Source: Patescibacteria group bacterium
Lineage (GTDB): Bacteria > Patescibacteriota > Microgenomatia > Levybacterales > UBA12049
Length of the DNA: 17,660 nucleotides
Assembly: GCA_023473785.1 (NCBI GenBank)
Contig: JAMCYD010000022.1
Location: 1 to 17,660, forward strand
Direction: 5' to 3'
Below the pieces are notes generated by a model. It saw only the letters and a list, made by a program, of their open reading frames with translations. It did not search any database and was not told where the DNA came from. Made by a program: the position numbers and the translations under genes. Below, piece by piece: positions 7,353-14,189 of the stretch (position 1 is the stretch's first letter; each line of letters begins with the position of its first letter).

Positions 7353-9145
7353 AAACCGGAGCTGCCTTTCCCGACTTTATAACGTCGCAAAAACCAAGAG
7401 AAGCTTTTAGGCATTTTGATAAAAAGCAAAAAGAGTTGCGTGGTTTTCTAATTCCTGTTTTTCTTGTCGCGGTTTTGCTTTTCGTCTTTTTCAGAATCTT
7501 TAATCTTCAAATTCTACAAGGCTCATACTATAGAAATCTTTCAGACAGCAATCGAATAAAGTCCGTTATCGTCTATGCGCCGAGAGGCGTTGTCCTTGAT
7601 AGGAACGGCACTCCATTGGTTTTTAATGTTCCTGGATTTAGAGAGAGTCCGCCAGCTGGCGGAGGAAAAACAAAGATTATAGACCAAAGCGAAGCAATAA
7701 ATCTCCTTGCCCAGGGGAAAAAAGATCTTGAGATTGACACCTTGCGTTCTTATCCCTACAAAGATGTTTTTTCTCATGTCTTAGGCTTCATTGGACAAAT
7801 CTCAAAGGAAGAATTAAATCAATCAAGGTTTTTGGGATATAGGGGAGGGGATCTGATTGGAAAGATGGGAATTGAACAGGAATATGAGCATATTCTAAAG
7901 GGAGTTGATGGAAAGCAATTGATCGAGACGGATAGCCTAGGTAGGGAGGTTCGAAAGCTTGGGAAAAAAGATCCTATTGCGGGAACAGATATTTACCTTA
8001 CATTAGACGCAGGACTTCAAAAGACAGCATTTGAAGCTATGCAGGGAGCAAAAAAGGGAGCCTTAATTGTTTCAAAGCCCAATGGTGAAATCTTGGCCAT
8101 GGTATCTAAGCCTTCCTTTGATCCAAATCTCCTTACGCTTGGAGCAAATTATAAATTAGCATCATCCAGTAGTTATCAGACTGTCGAGCAAGTTTTATCT
8201 GATTCTGAAAATCAACCTTTTCTAAACCGTGTCATCACCGGAGTTTATCCGCCCGGCTCAACATTTAAGCTTGTTGTTGCGGCGTCGGGTCTTAAGAATA
8301 GAATTATCGATGAAAACTACCAAGTTGAAGATACGGGAATATTGCATGTTGGGGATTTTTCTTTCTCAAACTGGTATTTTAGCCAGTATGGCAGGACTGA
8401 CGGTATGGTAAATATCGTTAAGGCAATAAAGCGTTCAAATGACATATTTTTTTATAAGTTGAGTGAACAAATAGGTGTTGATAAAATTTCCCAAATGGCT
8501 TGGGAGTTTGGGCTTGGGAAAAAACTTGGAATTGACATCGAAGGAGAGTCCGCAGGTACTGTTCCAACGCCCTTGTGGAAAGAAAAAACTATTGGTGAAC
8601 CCTGGTTTTTGGGAGATACCTACCATTACGGAATCGGTCAGGGTTATGTTTTGACAACTCCTCTTCAGGTTTTGGGCTGGACCCAGGCAATAGCCAATGG
8701 AGGAACTCTTTACAAGCCCCATCTTTTAAAGAGCATAAAACCCGAAACCATAAAATCGAATTTCCTAGATCAGCACACTTCGTCACTAATAAAAGAGGGG
8801 ATGATAGAAAGCTGTAGTCCGGGTGGAGTTGCTTGGCCGCTTTTTGAGCTTAAAGTTCATCCGCCAGCTGGCGGATCAAAATTAAGGATTGACGGAAAGA
8901 ATATTCTTGAAGTTTCGGGGGCGTCGGGCTCAGCAGATATGCGGCAAGTTGTTCTTGCCTGCAAAACAGGAACCGCCCAGCATGGAGGTGAAAATACGTC
9001 TCCCCATGCGTGGATTACTCTTTTTGCTCCTGCCTACAGTCCTGAAATAGTAGTAACAGTTCTGGTTGAAGAGTCGGGAGAAGGATCAAATGTCGCCGCT
9101 CCAATTGCAAAGAAAATTCTTGAAGATTACTTCAGCAGAAAATGA
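7349..9145 (+). CDS. mrdA: Penicillin-binding protein 2 (peptidoglycan transpeptidase)
   Basis: A 598-residue class B PBP that cross-links peptidoglycan during elongation. A membrane anchor at about residues 30-50 follows a cytoplasmic tail. The dimerisation domain includes APRGVVLDRNG. The transpeptidase motifs are Ser304-x-x-Lys307 in PPGSTFK, Ser363-Asn-Asp365 in KRSNDIFFY, and Lys539-Thr-Gly-Thr in CKTGTAQ. The N-terminal domain is shortened: the strand after NVPGF leads quickly into the region before FSHVLGFIGQ. Two copies of a 16-bp palindrome are read in frame as PPAGG, one at residues 101-105 in this shortened part and one at 505-509 in the stretch leading to KTGT. It overlaps mreD and the HAD gene by ATGA. 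No rodA gene is in the window. Confidence 0.95.
   Translation: MKTGAAFPDFITSQKPREAFRHFDKKQKELRGFLIPVFLVAVLLFVFFRIFNLQILQGSYYRNLSDSNRIKSVIVYAPRGVVLDRNGTPLVFNVPGFRESPPAGGGKTKIIDQSEAINLLAQGKKDLEIDTLRSYPYKDVFSHVLGFIGQISKEELNQSRFLGYRGGDLIGKMGIEQEYEHILKGVDGKQLIETDSLGREVRKLGKKDPIAGTDIYLTLDAGLQKTAFEAMQGAKKGALIVSKPNGEILAMVSKPSFDPNLLTLGANYKLASSSSYQTVEQVLSDSENQPFLNRVITGVYPPGSTFKLVVAASGLKNRIIDENYQVEDTGILHVGDFSFSNWYFSQYGRTDGMVNIVKAIKRSNDIFFYKLSEQIGVDKISQMAWEFGLGKKLGIDIEGESAGTVPTPLWKEKTIGEPWFLGDTYHYGIGQGYVLTTPLQVLGWTQAIANGGTLYKPHLLKSIKPETIKSNFLDQHTSSLIKEGMIESCSPGGVAWPLFELKVHPPAGGSKLRIDGKNILEVSGASGSADMRQVVLACKTGTAQHGGENTSPHAWITLFAPAYSPEIVVTVLVEESGEGSNVAAPIAKKILEDYFSRK
7648..7663. repeat. 16-bp perfect palindrome, mrdA copy 1
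   Basis: TCCGCCAGCTGGCGGA equals its own reverse complement. It is read in frame as PPAGG (residues 101-105 of PBP2). The same 16 bases recur at 8860-8875 in the same phase. Confidence 0.9.
8859..8876. repeat. 18-bp perfect palindrome, mrdA copy 2
   Basis: ATCCGCCAGCTGGCGGAT contains the same 16-bp palindrome as copy 1 plus one extra complementary pair. It codes for PPAGG at residues 505-509, about 30 residues before the KTGT motif. Confidence 0.9.
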
Positions 9146-9780
9146 TAAAAGCAGTTTTATTTGATATCGATGGAGTTCTTCTTGATTCAGAAGAATCCAA
9201 CAGGGAATTTCTTAGAAGAGTTATTGGTAGATTCGGATATAAAGCGCCGACTAGAGAGGAATATCGAAAAGCTTTCCATCTTAATCTTAGGGATACAATC
9301 AGGGTATTAACAGGAGAACAAGATGAGAAGAAAATTGAGCAAATGTGGAGCTATGGAGCGGTTCTCCCAGATTACCCCGACGATCTCTTAAGGATTCCGG
9401 AAGGCCTAAGCGAAACCATAAAACAGTTAAAGGAAAAATATAAATTGGGAATAGCAACCAACAGGCTTAAGATAGGCGTTGAGGAATTTTTTAATTTTTC
9501 AGGACTTAAAAAATATTTTGATACAATAGTATTTTCTGAGGATTATTCTAGGCCAAAACCTGATCCGGAATGTCTTTTTCTTGCGCTCTTAAGATTAAAA
9601 GTTAAACCTGAGGAGGCAGTTTATGTCGGAGATGCAGAAACTGATATGCTCGCAGCAGAAAAAGCAGGGATAAATTTTATTCTTTATTCCCAGACTTCCT
9701 TATTGGGATCAAAAATTTGGACTGACGATTTTAAAAAGATACCCAAAATTATTTTATCGATTGGCAGGAGAAGGCGGTAG
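9142..9780 (+). CDS. HAD-superfamily phosphatase (phosphoglycolate phosphatase / beta-phosphoglucomutase-like)
   Basis: A 212-residue cytoplasmic hydrolase with all four HAD motifs: I, FDIDGVLLDSEES with nucleophile Asp8 and acid/base Asp10; II, IATN with Thr106; III, RPKPDPE with Lys139; IV, YVGDAETDMLAAEKAG with Asp164 and Asp168. The helical C1-type cap between residues 17 and 85 places it with the Gph/PGMB-like branch. The substrate cannot be told from sequence. The DIDGVLLDS version of motif I is common in both phosphatases and sugar-phosphate mutases. It is co-transcribed with mrdA (ATGA overlap) and is the last gene of the mre operon, followed directly by a terminator hairpin. Confidence 0.88.
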   Translation: MIKAVLFDIDGVLLDSEESNREFLRRVIGRFGYKAPTREEYRKAFHLNLRDTIRVLTGEQDEKKIEQMWSYGAVLPDYPDDLLRIPEGLSETIKQLKEKYKLGIATNRLKIGVEEFFNFSGLKKYFDTIVFSEDYSRPKPDPECLFLALLRLKVKPEEAVYVGDAETDMLAAEKAGINFILYSQTSLLGSKIWTDDFKKIPKIILSIGRRRR

Positions 9781-9782
9781 CG

Positions 9783-9808
9783 GTCAGGTTTTTTCCCTGA
9801 CTCTTTTT
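9783..9808 (+). terminator. Intrinsic terminator of the mre-HAD operon
   Basis: GTCAGG (9783-9788) and CCTGAC (9796-9801) form a 6-bp stem around the loop TTTTTTC, followed by TCTTTTT. It starts three bases after the HAD stop codon. The hairpin overlaps the last codons and the stop of the convergent minus-strand gene. On that strand there is no downstream U tract, so it serves the plus strand only. Confidence 0.7.
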
Positions 9809-10794
9809 AATAGCTGTTTGCTTTTTTCTAGGAAATATTGCCTAAATTGATCAGCCTCGGATGAGGCTATATATCTTCCATCTCGATATGCCCATACTGT
9901 GATTGGGCAATCTTCGAAAAGCCATTTCCTGAATTTTATTTGCTGCTGTGGAGGTATTTGTATTCCCAGGTCTGATAATACAAGAGAAACTGACCTGTAA
10001 TCCTCACTGCCGGATAGTTGGGTGGTAGTGGGGACATCTGCATTTGTACTACCGCAAACGACACTTATAAGATTTATTTTAAACCTCTCAAGTTCTGGAT
10101 CCTTCTCCCAAGCCGCAAGAGCTCTATCTCTGTGTTTTTCAAGGAGAACATGATTAGCTATATGATATTTCCCAAAATCTTTCCGCATCTTTCTATATGG
10201 AATTCCATTCTCTTTCAGAACTTGCGCAAATAAAAATGTCCGATTAGGGCTATGGTGATATATACTTGATGTTATTTTACCTATGCTCGTAAAGACTCTA
10301 GGAGTTTTTCTTTTTTTCCTTTTTTTATTTTCTGCCATATTCCATAGGATTACGCTATATGGAAATTCATCAAGCATTTTCTGAATTTTTTCATCATCGT
10401 CTTCTTTTGCAATCTGTTCGATCTCACTCTTATTTTTTTTGATCGCGCTGTCCAGCCGACCCCTATCAGTTCTCCATCCCGGACTTCGTTTTCTTGATTT
10501 CCGAGACCATGGTTTTCTTGCCAGTAAATCTTCAAGAGTGTGAGCAGAACGTGTCTGCTCAGATGAATTATCCCACAGTTTTTTAATAAATCCACGATAA
10601 TGCAAAGATGCATTTGCCCGTGTTTCATAGTAAGAGTCGCTGATTTCCTCCAAAGAAGGACCGAAGGTAGCAGCGATTCCAATATTTACAGTCTTCTCTC
10701 CTATCGCCTCGTGGGCGCCTTCCTCTATTGCTTTTTGCACAAAACACTGTCTTTGCGCACGAAGCTGAGCTAGTGATTTCTCTCCTTCTGTCAT
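9784..10794 (-). CDS. Unrecognised 336-residue soluble protein
   Basis: I do not recognise this protein. From the ATG at 10794 it reads MTEGEKSLAQLRAQRQCFVQ. It has no signal peptide or membrane helix. Residues 1-90 look mainly helical; 92-125 and 155-168 are strongly basic (RKPWSRKSRKRSPGW, KKRKKRK) around an acidic stretch (EDDDEKIQKMLDEF); 170-240 could be a helical DNA/RNA-binding region (SPNRTFLFAQVLKENGIPY, then HIANHVLLEKHRDRALAAW); and the C-terminal third is mixed. Nucleic-acid binding is only a guess from charge. Another ATG at 10824 lies upstream of a TATAAT (10810-10805), so the ATG at 10794 is preferred. It is the only minus-strand gene between the plus-strand mre and dprA-topA operons, which suggests insertion as a single gene. 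Confidence 0.7.
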   Translation of the reverse strand: MTEGEKSLAQLRAQRQCFVQKAIEEGAHEAIGEKTVNIGIAATFGPSLEEISDSYYETRANASLHYRGFIKKLWDNSSEQTRSAHTLEDLLARKPWSRKSRKRSPGWRTDRGRLDSAIKKNKSEIEQIAKEDDDEKIQKMLDEFPYSVILWNMAENKKRKKRKTPRVFTSIGKITSSIYHHSPNRTFLFAQVLKENGIPYRKMRKDFGKYHIANHVLLEKHRDRALAAWEKDPELERFKINLISVVCGSTNADVPTTTQLSGSEDYRSVSLVLSDLGIQIPPQQQIKFRKWLFEDCPITVWAYRDGRYIASSEADQFRQYFLEKSKQLLKRVREKT

Positions 10795-10804
10795 AGTGGG
10801 CGAA

Positions 10805-10810
10805 ATTATA
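10805..10810 (-). promoter_or_regulatory. -10 box of the unrecognised minus-strand gene
   Basis: A perfect TATAAT on the minus strand, ten bases before the ATG at 10794. It lies downstream of the alternative ATG at 10824, which would not be transcribed from this promoter. Confidence 0.55.
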
Positions 10811-10831
10811 GCATAAATCCGCATATTACAC

Positions 10832-10837
10832 TATTAT
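10832..10837 (+). promoter_or_regulatory. Possible -10 box of dprA-topA
   Basis: TATTAT seven bases before the dprA ATG at 10845. It is again compatible with an essentially leaderless start. No clear -35 is visible. Confidence 0.4.
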
Positions 10838-10844
10838 TAGTAGT

Positions 10845-12053
10845 ATGGAAGAGAGAGATTATTGGTTAGGGTTTTCAGTCTTTCCGGGAGTTGGCCCCGG
10901 TAGGTTTAATCTTCTCCTTAAGCATTTTGGCAGTGCGAAAAAGGCATGGAATAGCTCAAAACAGGATTTTAAGGAATTACTGGGAGAGAGTCTCGCCTTA
11001 AAATTTGATAAATTTAGAAGCTCATTTTCAATCAATAATTATCAGAAAGCACTTAAAGAGAAGAGTGTTTGGTTTCTGACACTTAAGGATAAGTATTATC
11101 CGCAACTTCTTACACAGATTTCCAATCCACCCTTTGTTTTGTACGGAAGAGGTAGGATGCCGAACTTTGGCGCTGAGGTCGCTTTCGAAAATTTTCGTGT
11201 TCGCAGCACGGACAACTCTTCTTCAAAAAGCAACATTAATGGCGCAAATGCTCACAGCGAAAATTTTGAAAGCTTCCCGCGCCTCACAAATTTTTCTCGT
11301 ACAATTGCTGTTGTCGGAACCCGAAGAACTACACAGTACGGAAGAGAAGTGACAAGACTTTTCACTTCAGAGTTGGTCGATGCAGGATTTACTATCGTTT
11401 CAGGTCTTGCCATTGGAGTTGATGCAATTTCCCACAAAACCGCTATTGAAAATAATGGGAAAACTGCCGCGGTTTTAGGATGCGGGATTGATTGCTGTAA
11501 TCCCGAAACGAATAAATCTCTTTATGATAATATAATTCAATCCGGCGGCTGTATATTATCTGAAGTGCCGCTGGGGCATGCTCCGACCAAGGGACTTTTT
11601 CCCGCCAGAAACCGTATAATTGCGGGTCTTTCTCTTGGGGTTTTAGTTACAGAAGGAGCGGAAGACTCAGGGTCGCTTATAACTGCGGAGTGCGCGTTTA
11701 AAAATAGTAGAAAAGTATTTGCAGTTCCCGGACCGATTACATCAAATCTTTCTAAAGGGCCTTATAGATTGATCGGAAAAGGAGCGAAACTTGTAACTGA
11801 TGCCAAAGATATTATTAATGATTTAGGATTTAAGAATTACGATTTAAGAATAAAAAACATACATAGAAAAACTAAAGGCGAGACAAAAGAAGAGAGAAAA
11901 ATATTAAGTCTTTTAGAAAATGAGTCTTTACATTTCGACGAAATTGTAAGAAGATTAAAATTCGAACCTTCTTTGATAGGGAGCACGCTTTCCGTTTTGG
12001 AAGTAAAAGGTGCTGTAAAATCCCTGGAAGGAGGATTTTTTAAAATTATATGA
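10845..12053 (+). CDS. dprA: DNA-processing protein DprA, with a 38-residue repeat-element insertion
   Basis: DprA loads RecA on incoming single-stranded DNA during natural transformation. This 402-residue protein has an N-terminal helical domain (YWLGFSVFPGVGPGRFNLLL). The Rossmann-like core starts at TIAVVGTRRTTQYGR (from residue 153) and continues with VSGLAIGVDAISH, SEVPLG, LFPARNRIIAGLS and VTEGAEDSGSLITA. A C-terminal winged helix (EERKILSLLENESLHFDEIV) ends the protein. Between the usual LYGRG and IAVVGTR, normally a short linker, lie residues 109-146 coded by a 114-bp palindrome-armed element also present in topA. A second linker, residues 326-338, is coded by a heptamer array between the core and the winged helix. 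It overlaps topA by ATGA. Confidence 0.95.
   Translation: MEERDYWLGFSVFPGVGPGRFNLLLKHFGSAKKAWNSSKQDFKELLGESLALKFDKFRSSFSINNYQKALKEKSVWFLTLKDKYYPQLLTQISNPPFVLYGRGRMPNFGAEVAFENFRVRSTDNSSSKSNINGANAHSENFESFPRLTNFSRTIAVVGTRRTTQYGREVTRLFTSELVDAGFTIVSGLAIGVDAISHKTAIENNGKTAAVLGCGIDCCNPETNKSLYDNIIQSGGCILSEVPLGHAPTKGLFPARNRIIAGLSLGVLVTEGAEDSGSLITAECAFKNSRKVFAVPGPITSNLSKGPYRLIGKGAKLVTDAKDIINDLGFKNYDLRIKNIHRKTKGETKEERKILSLLENESLHFDEIVRRLKFEPSLIGSTLSVLEVKGAVKSLEGGFFKII
11169..11282. repeat. 114-bp protein-coding palindromic element, dprA copy
   Basis: It starts GGCGCTGAGGTCGC and ends TTCCCGCGC. The left arm carries the 12-bp palindrome CGAAAATTTTCG, and the right arm contains an imperfect inverted copy (GCGAAAATTTTGAAAGC). 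It is exactly the same length as the topA copy at 12653-12766: the first 34 bases match at 33 positions and the last 42 at 38, while the central bases differ. It is open in frame and codes 38 residues following the pattern GAEVA-x-ENFRV ... AxAHxENFES-x-PR. Confidence 0.88.
11820..11854. repeat. Five degenerate heptamers in the dprA linker
   Basis: Units are GATTTAG, GATTTAA, GAATTAC, GATTTAA and GAATAAA. They code DLGFKNYDLRIK (residues 326-337), which joins the Rossmann-like core to the winged helix. Confidence 0.7.
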
Positions 12054-14179
12054 AGAGTTTAGTAGTTGTTGAATCGCCTACAAAGGCGAAAACTATAAGA
12101 AGATTTTTGGGCAGTGATTATGAGATCAAAGCATCGATGGGGCATGTTATGGATTTGCCCAAAAGCAAACTCGGAGTTGATACGGAGAAAAACTTTAAAC
12201 CCGATTTTCAATTGGTAGATGCCAAGAAAAAAGTTATTTCAGATCTTAAAACCGCCAGTAAAAATGTTAAGACCGTAATTCTCGCAACAGATCCGGACCG
12301 GGAAGGAGAAGCAATAGCCGCTCACGTAAAAGATATTTTACTGCGCGAGGATAAAGATAAAAAATTTAACCGCATTGTTTTCCATGAAATAACAAAAGAA
12401 GCGATTGACGAAGCGCTGAGGAATCCGCGGGACGTAGATGAAAATTTAGTTGATGCACAGATAGCAAGGAGAGTGTTGGATCGGCTCGTCGGATATAAAC
12501 TTTCTCCTATTCTTTGGCAGAAGATAAGGAGGGGGTTGTCTGCAGGTAGGGTTCAGTCAGTCGCCTTAAGGCTCATTGCGGAGAGGGAGAGAGAAATTGA
12601 GAAGTTCAAAAAAGAAAAATACTGGACTATAAGTGCAATTTTCATAAAACATGGCGCTGAGGTCGCTTCCGAAAATTTTCGTGTTCACAACGTGGGTAAC
12701 TTCTCAGAGGAGATAAGGGTCGAAGACGCAAAAGCTCACAACGAAAATTTTGAAAGCTCCCCGCGCACTAAATCTACCGAATTTGAATTGATTGAAATTA
12801 ATGGAGAAAAAATAGAAGTTCAGAAAATTCATGAATTGTATGACGGGCAATATAGGGTAACTAAGACAACTATTGAGACTCTTGAGAGGGCTCAAGGAAT
12901 CGTTGAAGATTTAAGCAGAAAACAGTTTTTAGTCGCAGATGTTTTGAAGAAAGAAACAAGGAGAAGTCCTTATGCTCCCTTCACAACATCTACTCTTCAG
13001 CAGGATGCCAGCCGCAGACTTGGATTTTCCGGCAAGCGGACAATGACTCTTGCGCAAAAGCTATACGAAGAAGGATTTATTACCTATCATAGAACCGACT
13101 CTGTGGTTATGGCGGGTAGCGCAGTTTCTTCAATAAGAAACTATATCGAAAAAGAATTTGGCAAAAAGTATATTCCGGATGGCCCAAGAACATACAAAGC
13201 AAAGCAAAAATTAGCGCAGGAAGCGCACGAAGCAATCCGTCCAACCATTATCGGTAATTCGCCAGATGAAGTAGGCAAAGAGCTCGGAAGCGATTACGCA
13301 AGGCTGTACGAGCTTATTTGGAAAAGAGCAGCTGCATCCCAGATGGCTGATGCAATAATTGAATCAACCGTCGTGTTGGTTGATTCCAATGATAAGAAAT
13401 ACCGGCTTAAAACAAACGGTTCGGTTTTGATATTCGACGGATTTCTGAAATTAACACCTCAGGCTATAAACGATACAATTCTTCCTGAATTTAAAGCGTC
13501 AGAACACCTTTTATTTAAAAAGGCTGCGGAAAAAGAACACGAAACTATGCCTCCGCCGCGCTACAACGATGCGTCGCTGGTGGCAACTCTTGAGGAAAAA
13601 GGTATTGGCAGACCGTCGACTTATGCAACAATTGTCTCCACGATTGAATCAAGGCAATATATAGAAAGAATGGAGGGGAGATTCCTCCCAACGCCGGTTG
13701 GAGTGGCTGTAAATGATTTTTTGGTAGAAAACTTTTCAACAGTTGATGATATTCCTTTTACAGCTAATATGGAAGATGAGCTAGATGCAATTGCCAATGA
13801 GAAAAAAGAATGGGTGCCTGTTATTAAGAGTTTTTATACGGATTTTGAGAAGACACTCGATAGTGTAAAAAGCGCCGAGCGGGTCAAGATAGAGGCGGAG
13901 GAGACCGATGAGAAATGTCCTAAGTGCGGATCAAATCTGGTAATCAGAATTGGTAAATTCGGTAAATTTTTGGCATGCAGTTCTTTCCCCAAATGTAATT
14001 TTACCAAACCATACGCTGAGGAGACAGGACAAATCTGTCCCCGAGATGGAGGAAAAATTATACTCAAAAAGTCCAAAAAAGGTAGATATTTCTATGGTTG
14101 CTCAAATTACCCTTCCTGTACATTCGCTGCTTGGAAACTAGAGGACATCAAGAAGGAACAAGCCGCTAAGCAAGTTTGA
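12050..14179 (+). CDS. topA: DNA topoisomerase I, with a 38-residue repeat-element insertion
   Basis: A 709-residue type IA topoisomerase that relaxes negative supercoils by single-strand passage. The Toprim domain starts with VVVESPTKAKTIRRFLG and holds the metal site Asp81-x-Asp83-x-Glu85 in ATDPDREGEA. The active-site Tyr346 lies in GFITYHRTDS, with Arg348 next to it. Two C-terminal zinc-ribbon modules follow: CPKCG...CSSFPKC with four Cys, and CPRDGG...CSNYPSC with only three, the second Cys replaced by Asp. Residues 202-239 are an insertion coded by the same 114-bp element as in dprA. It splits the usual run from YWTISAIF to FELIEINGEK. The gene overlaps dprA by ATGA and converges on the next gene with a 10-base gap. 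Confidence 0.96.
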   Translation: MKSLVVVESPTKAKTIRRFLGSDYEIKASMGHVMDLPKSKLGVDTEKNFKPDFQLVDAKKKVISDLKTASKNVKTVILATDPDREGEAIAAHVKDILLREDKDKKFNRIVFHEITKEAIDEALRNPRDVDENLVDAQIARRVLDRLVGYKLSPILWQKIRRGLSAGRVQSVALRLIAEREREIEKFKKEKYWTISAIFIKHGAEVASENFRVHNVGNFSEEIRVEDAKAHNENFESSPRTKSTEFELIEINGEKIEVQKIHELYDGQYRVTKTTIETLERAQGIVEDLSRKQFLVADVLKKETRRSPYAPFTTSTLQQDASRRLGFSGKRTMTLAQKLYEEGFITYHRTDSVVMAGSAVSSIRNYIEKEFGKKYIPDGPRTYKAKQKLAQEAHEAIRPTIIGNSPDEVGKELGSDYARLYELIWKRAAASQMADAIIESTVVLVDSNDKKYRLKTNGSVLIFDGFLKLTPQAINDTILPEFKASEHLLFKKAAEKEHETMPPPRYNDASLVATLEEKGIGRPSTYATIVSTIESRQYIERMEGRFLPTPVGVAVNDFLVENFSTVDDIPFTANMEDELDAIANEKKEWVPVIKSFYTDFEKTLDSVKSAERVKIEAEETDEKCPKCGSNLVIRIGKFGKFLACSSFPKCNFTKPYAEETGQICPRDGGKIILKKSKKGRYFYGCSNYPSCTFAAWKLEDIKKEQAAKQV
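12653..12766. repeat. 114-bp protein-coding palindromic element, topA copy
   Basis: Same boundaries (GGCGCTGAGGTCGC ... CTCCCCGCGC), length and coding phase as the dprA copy. The protein products agree at 22 of 38 residues, concentrated in the two ends. The arms are imperfect inverted repeats, so the RNA or single-stranded DNA could fold into a long hairpin. The core differs almost completely from the dprA copy. Confidence 0.88.
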
Positions 14180-14189
14180 CAATAAGATT

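Noticed and set aside
7541..7777. Minus-strand open frames inside mrdA and other strong genes
   Set aside because: They are shadows of the real reading frames with no motifs or promoters.
10350..10682. 110-codon open frame overlapping the unrecognised gene in another phase
   Set aside because: It has no promoter or recognisable feature and lies fully within a longer frame with a good promoter; the A-rich tract there is not a convincing frameshift site.
10795..10824. Upstream ATG for the unrecognised minus-strand gene
   Set aside because: A perfect TATAAT lies between this ATG and the next one at 10794, so it would probably not be in the transcript.
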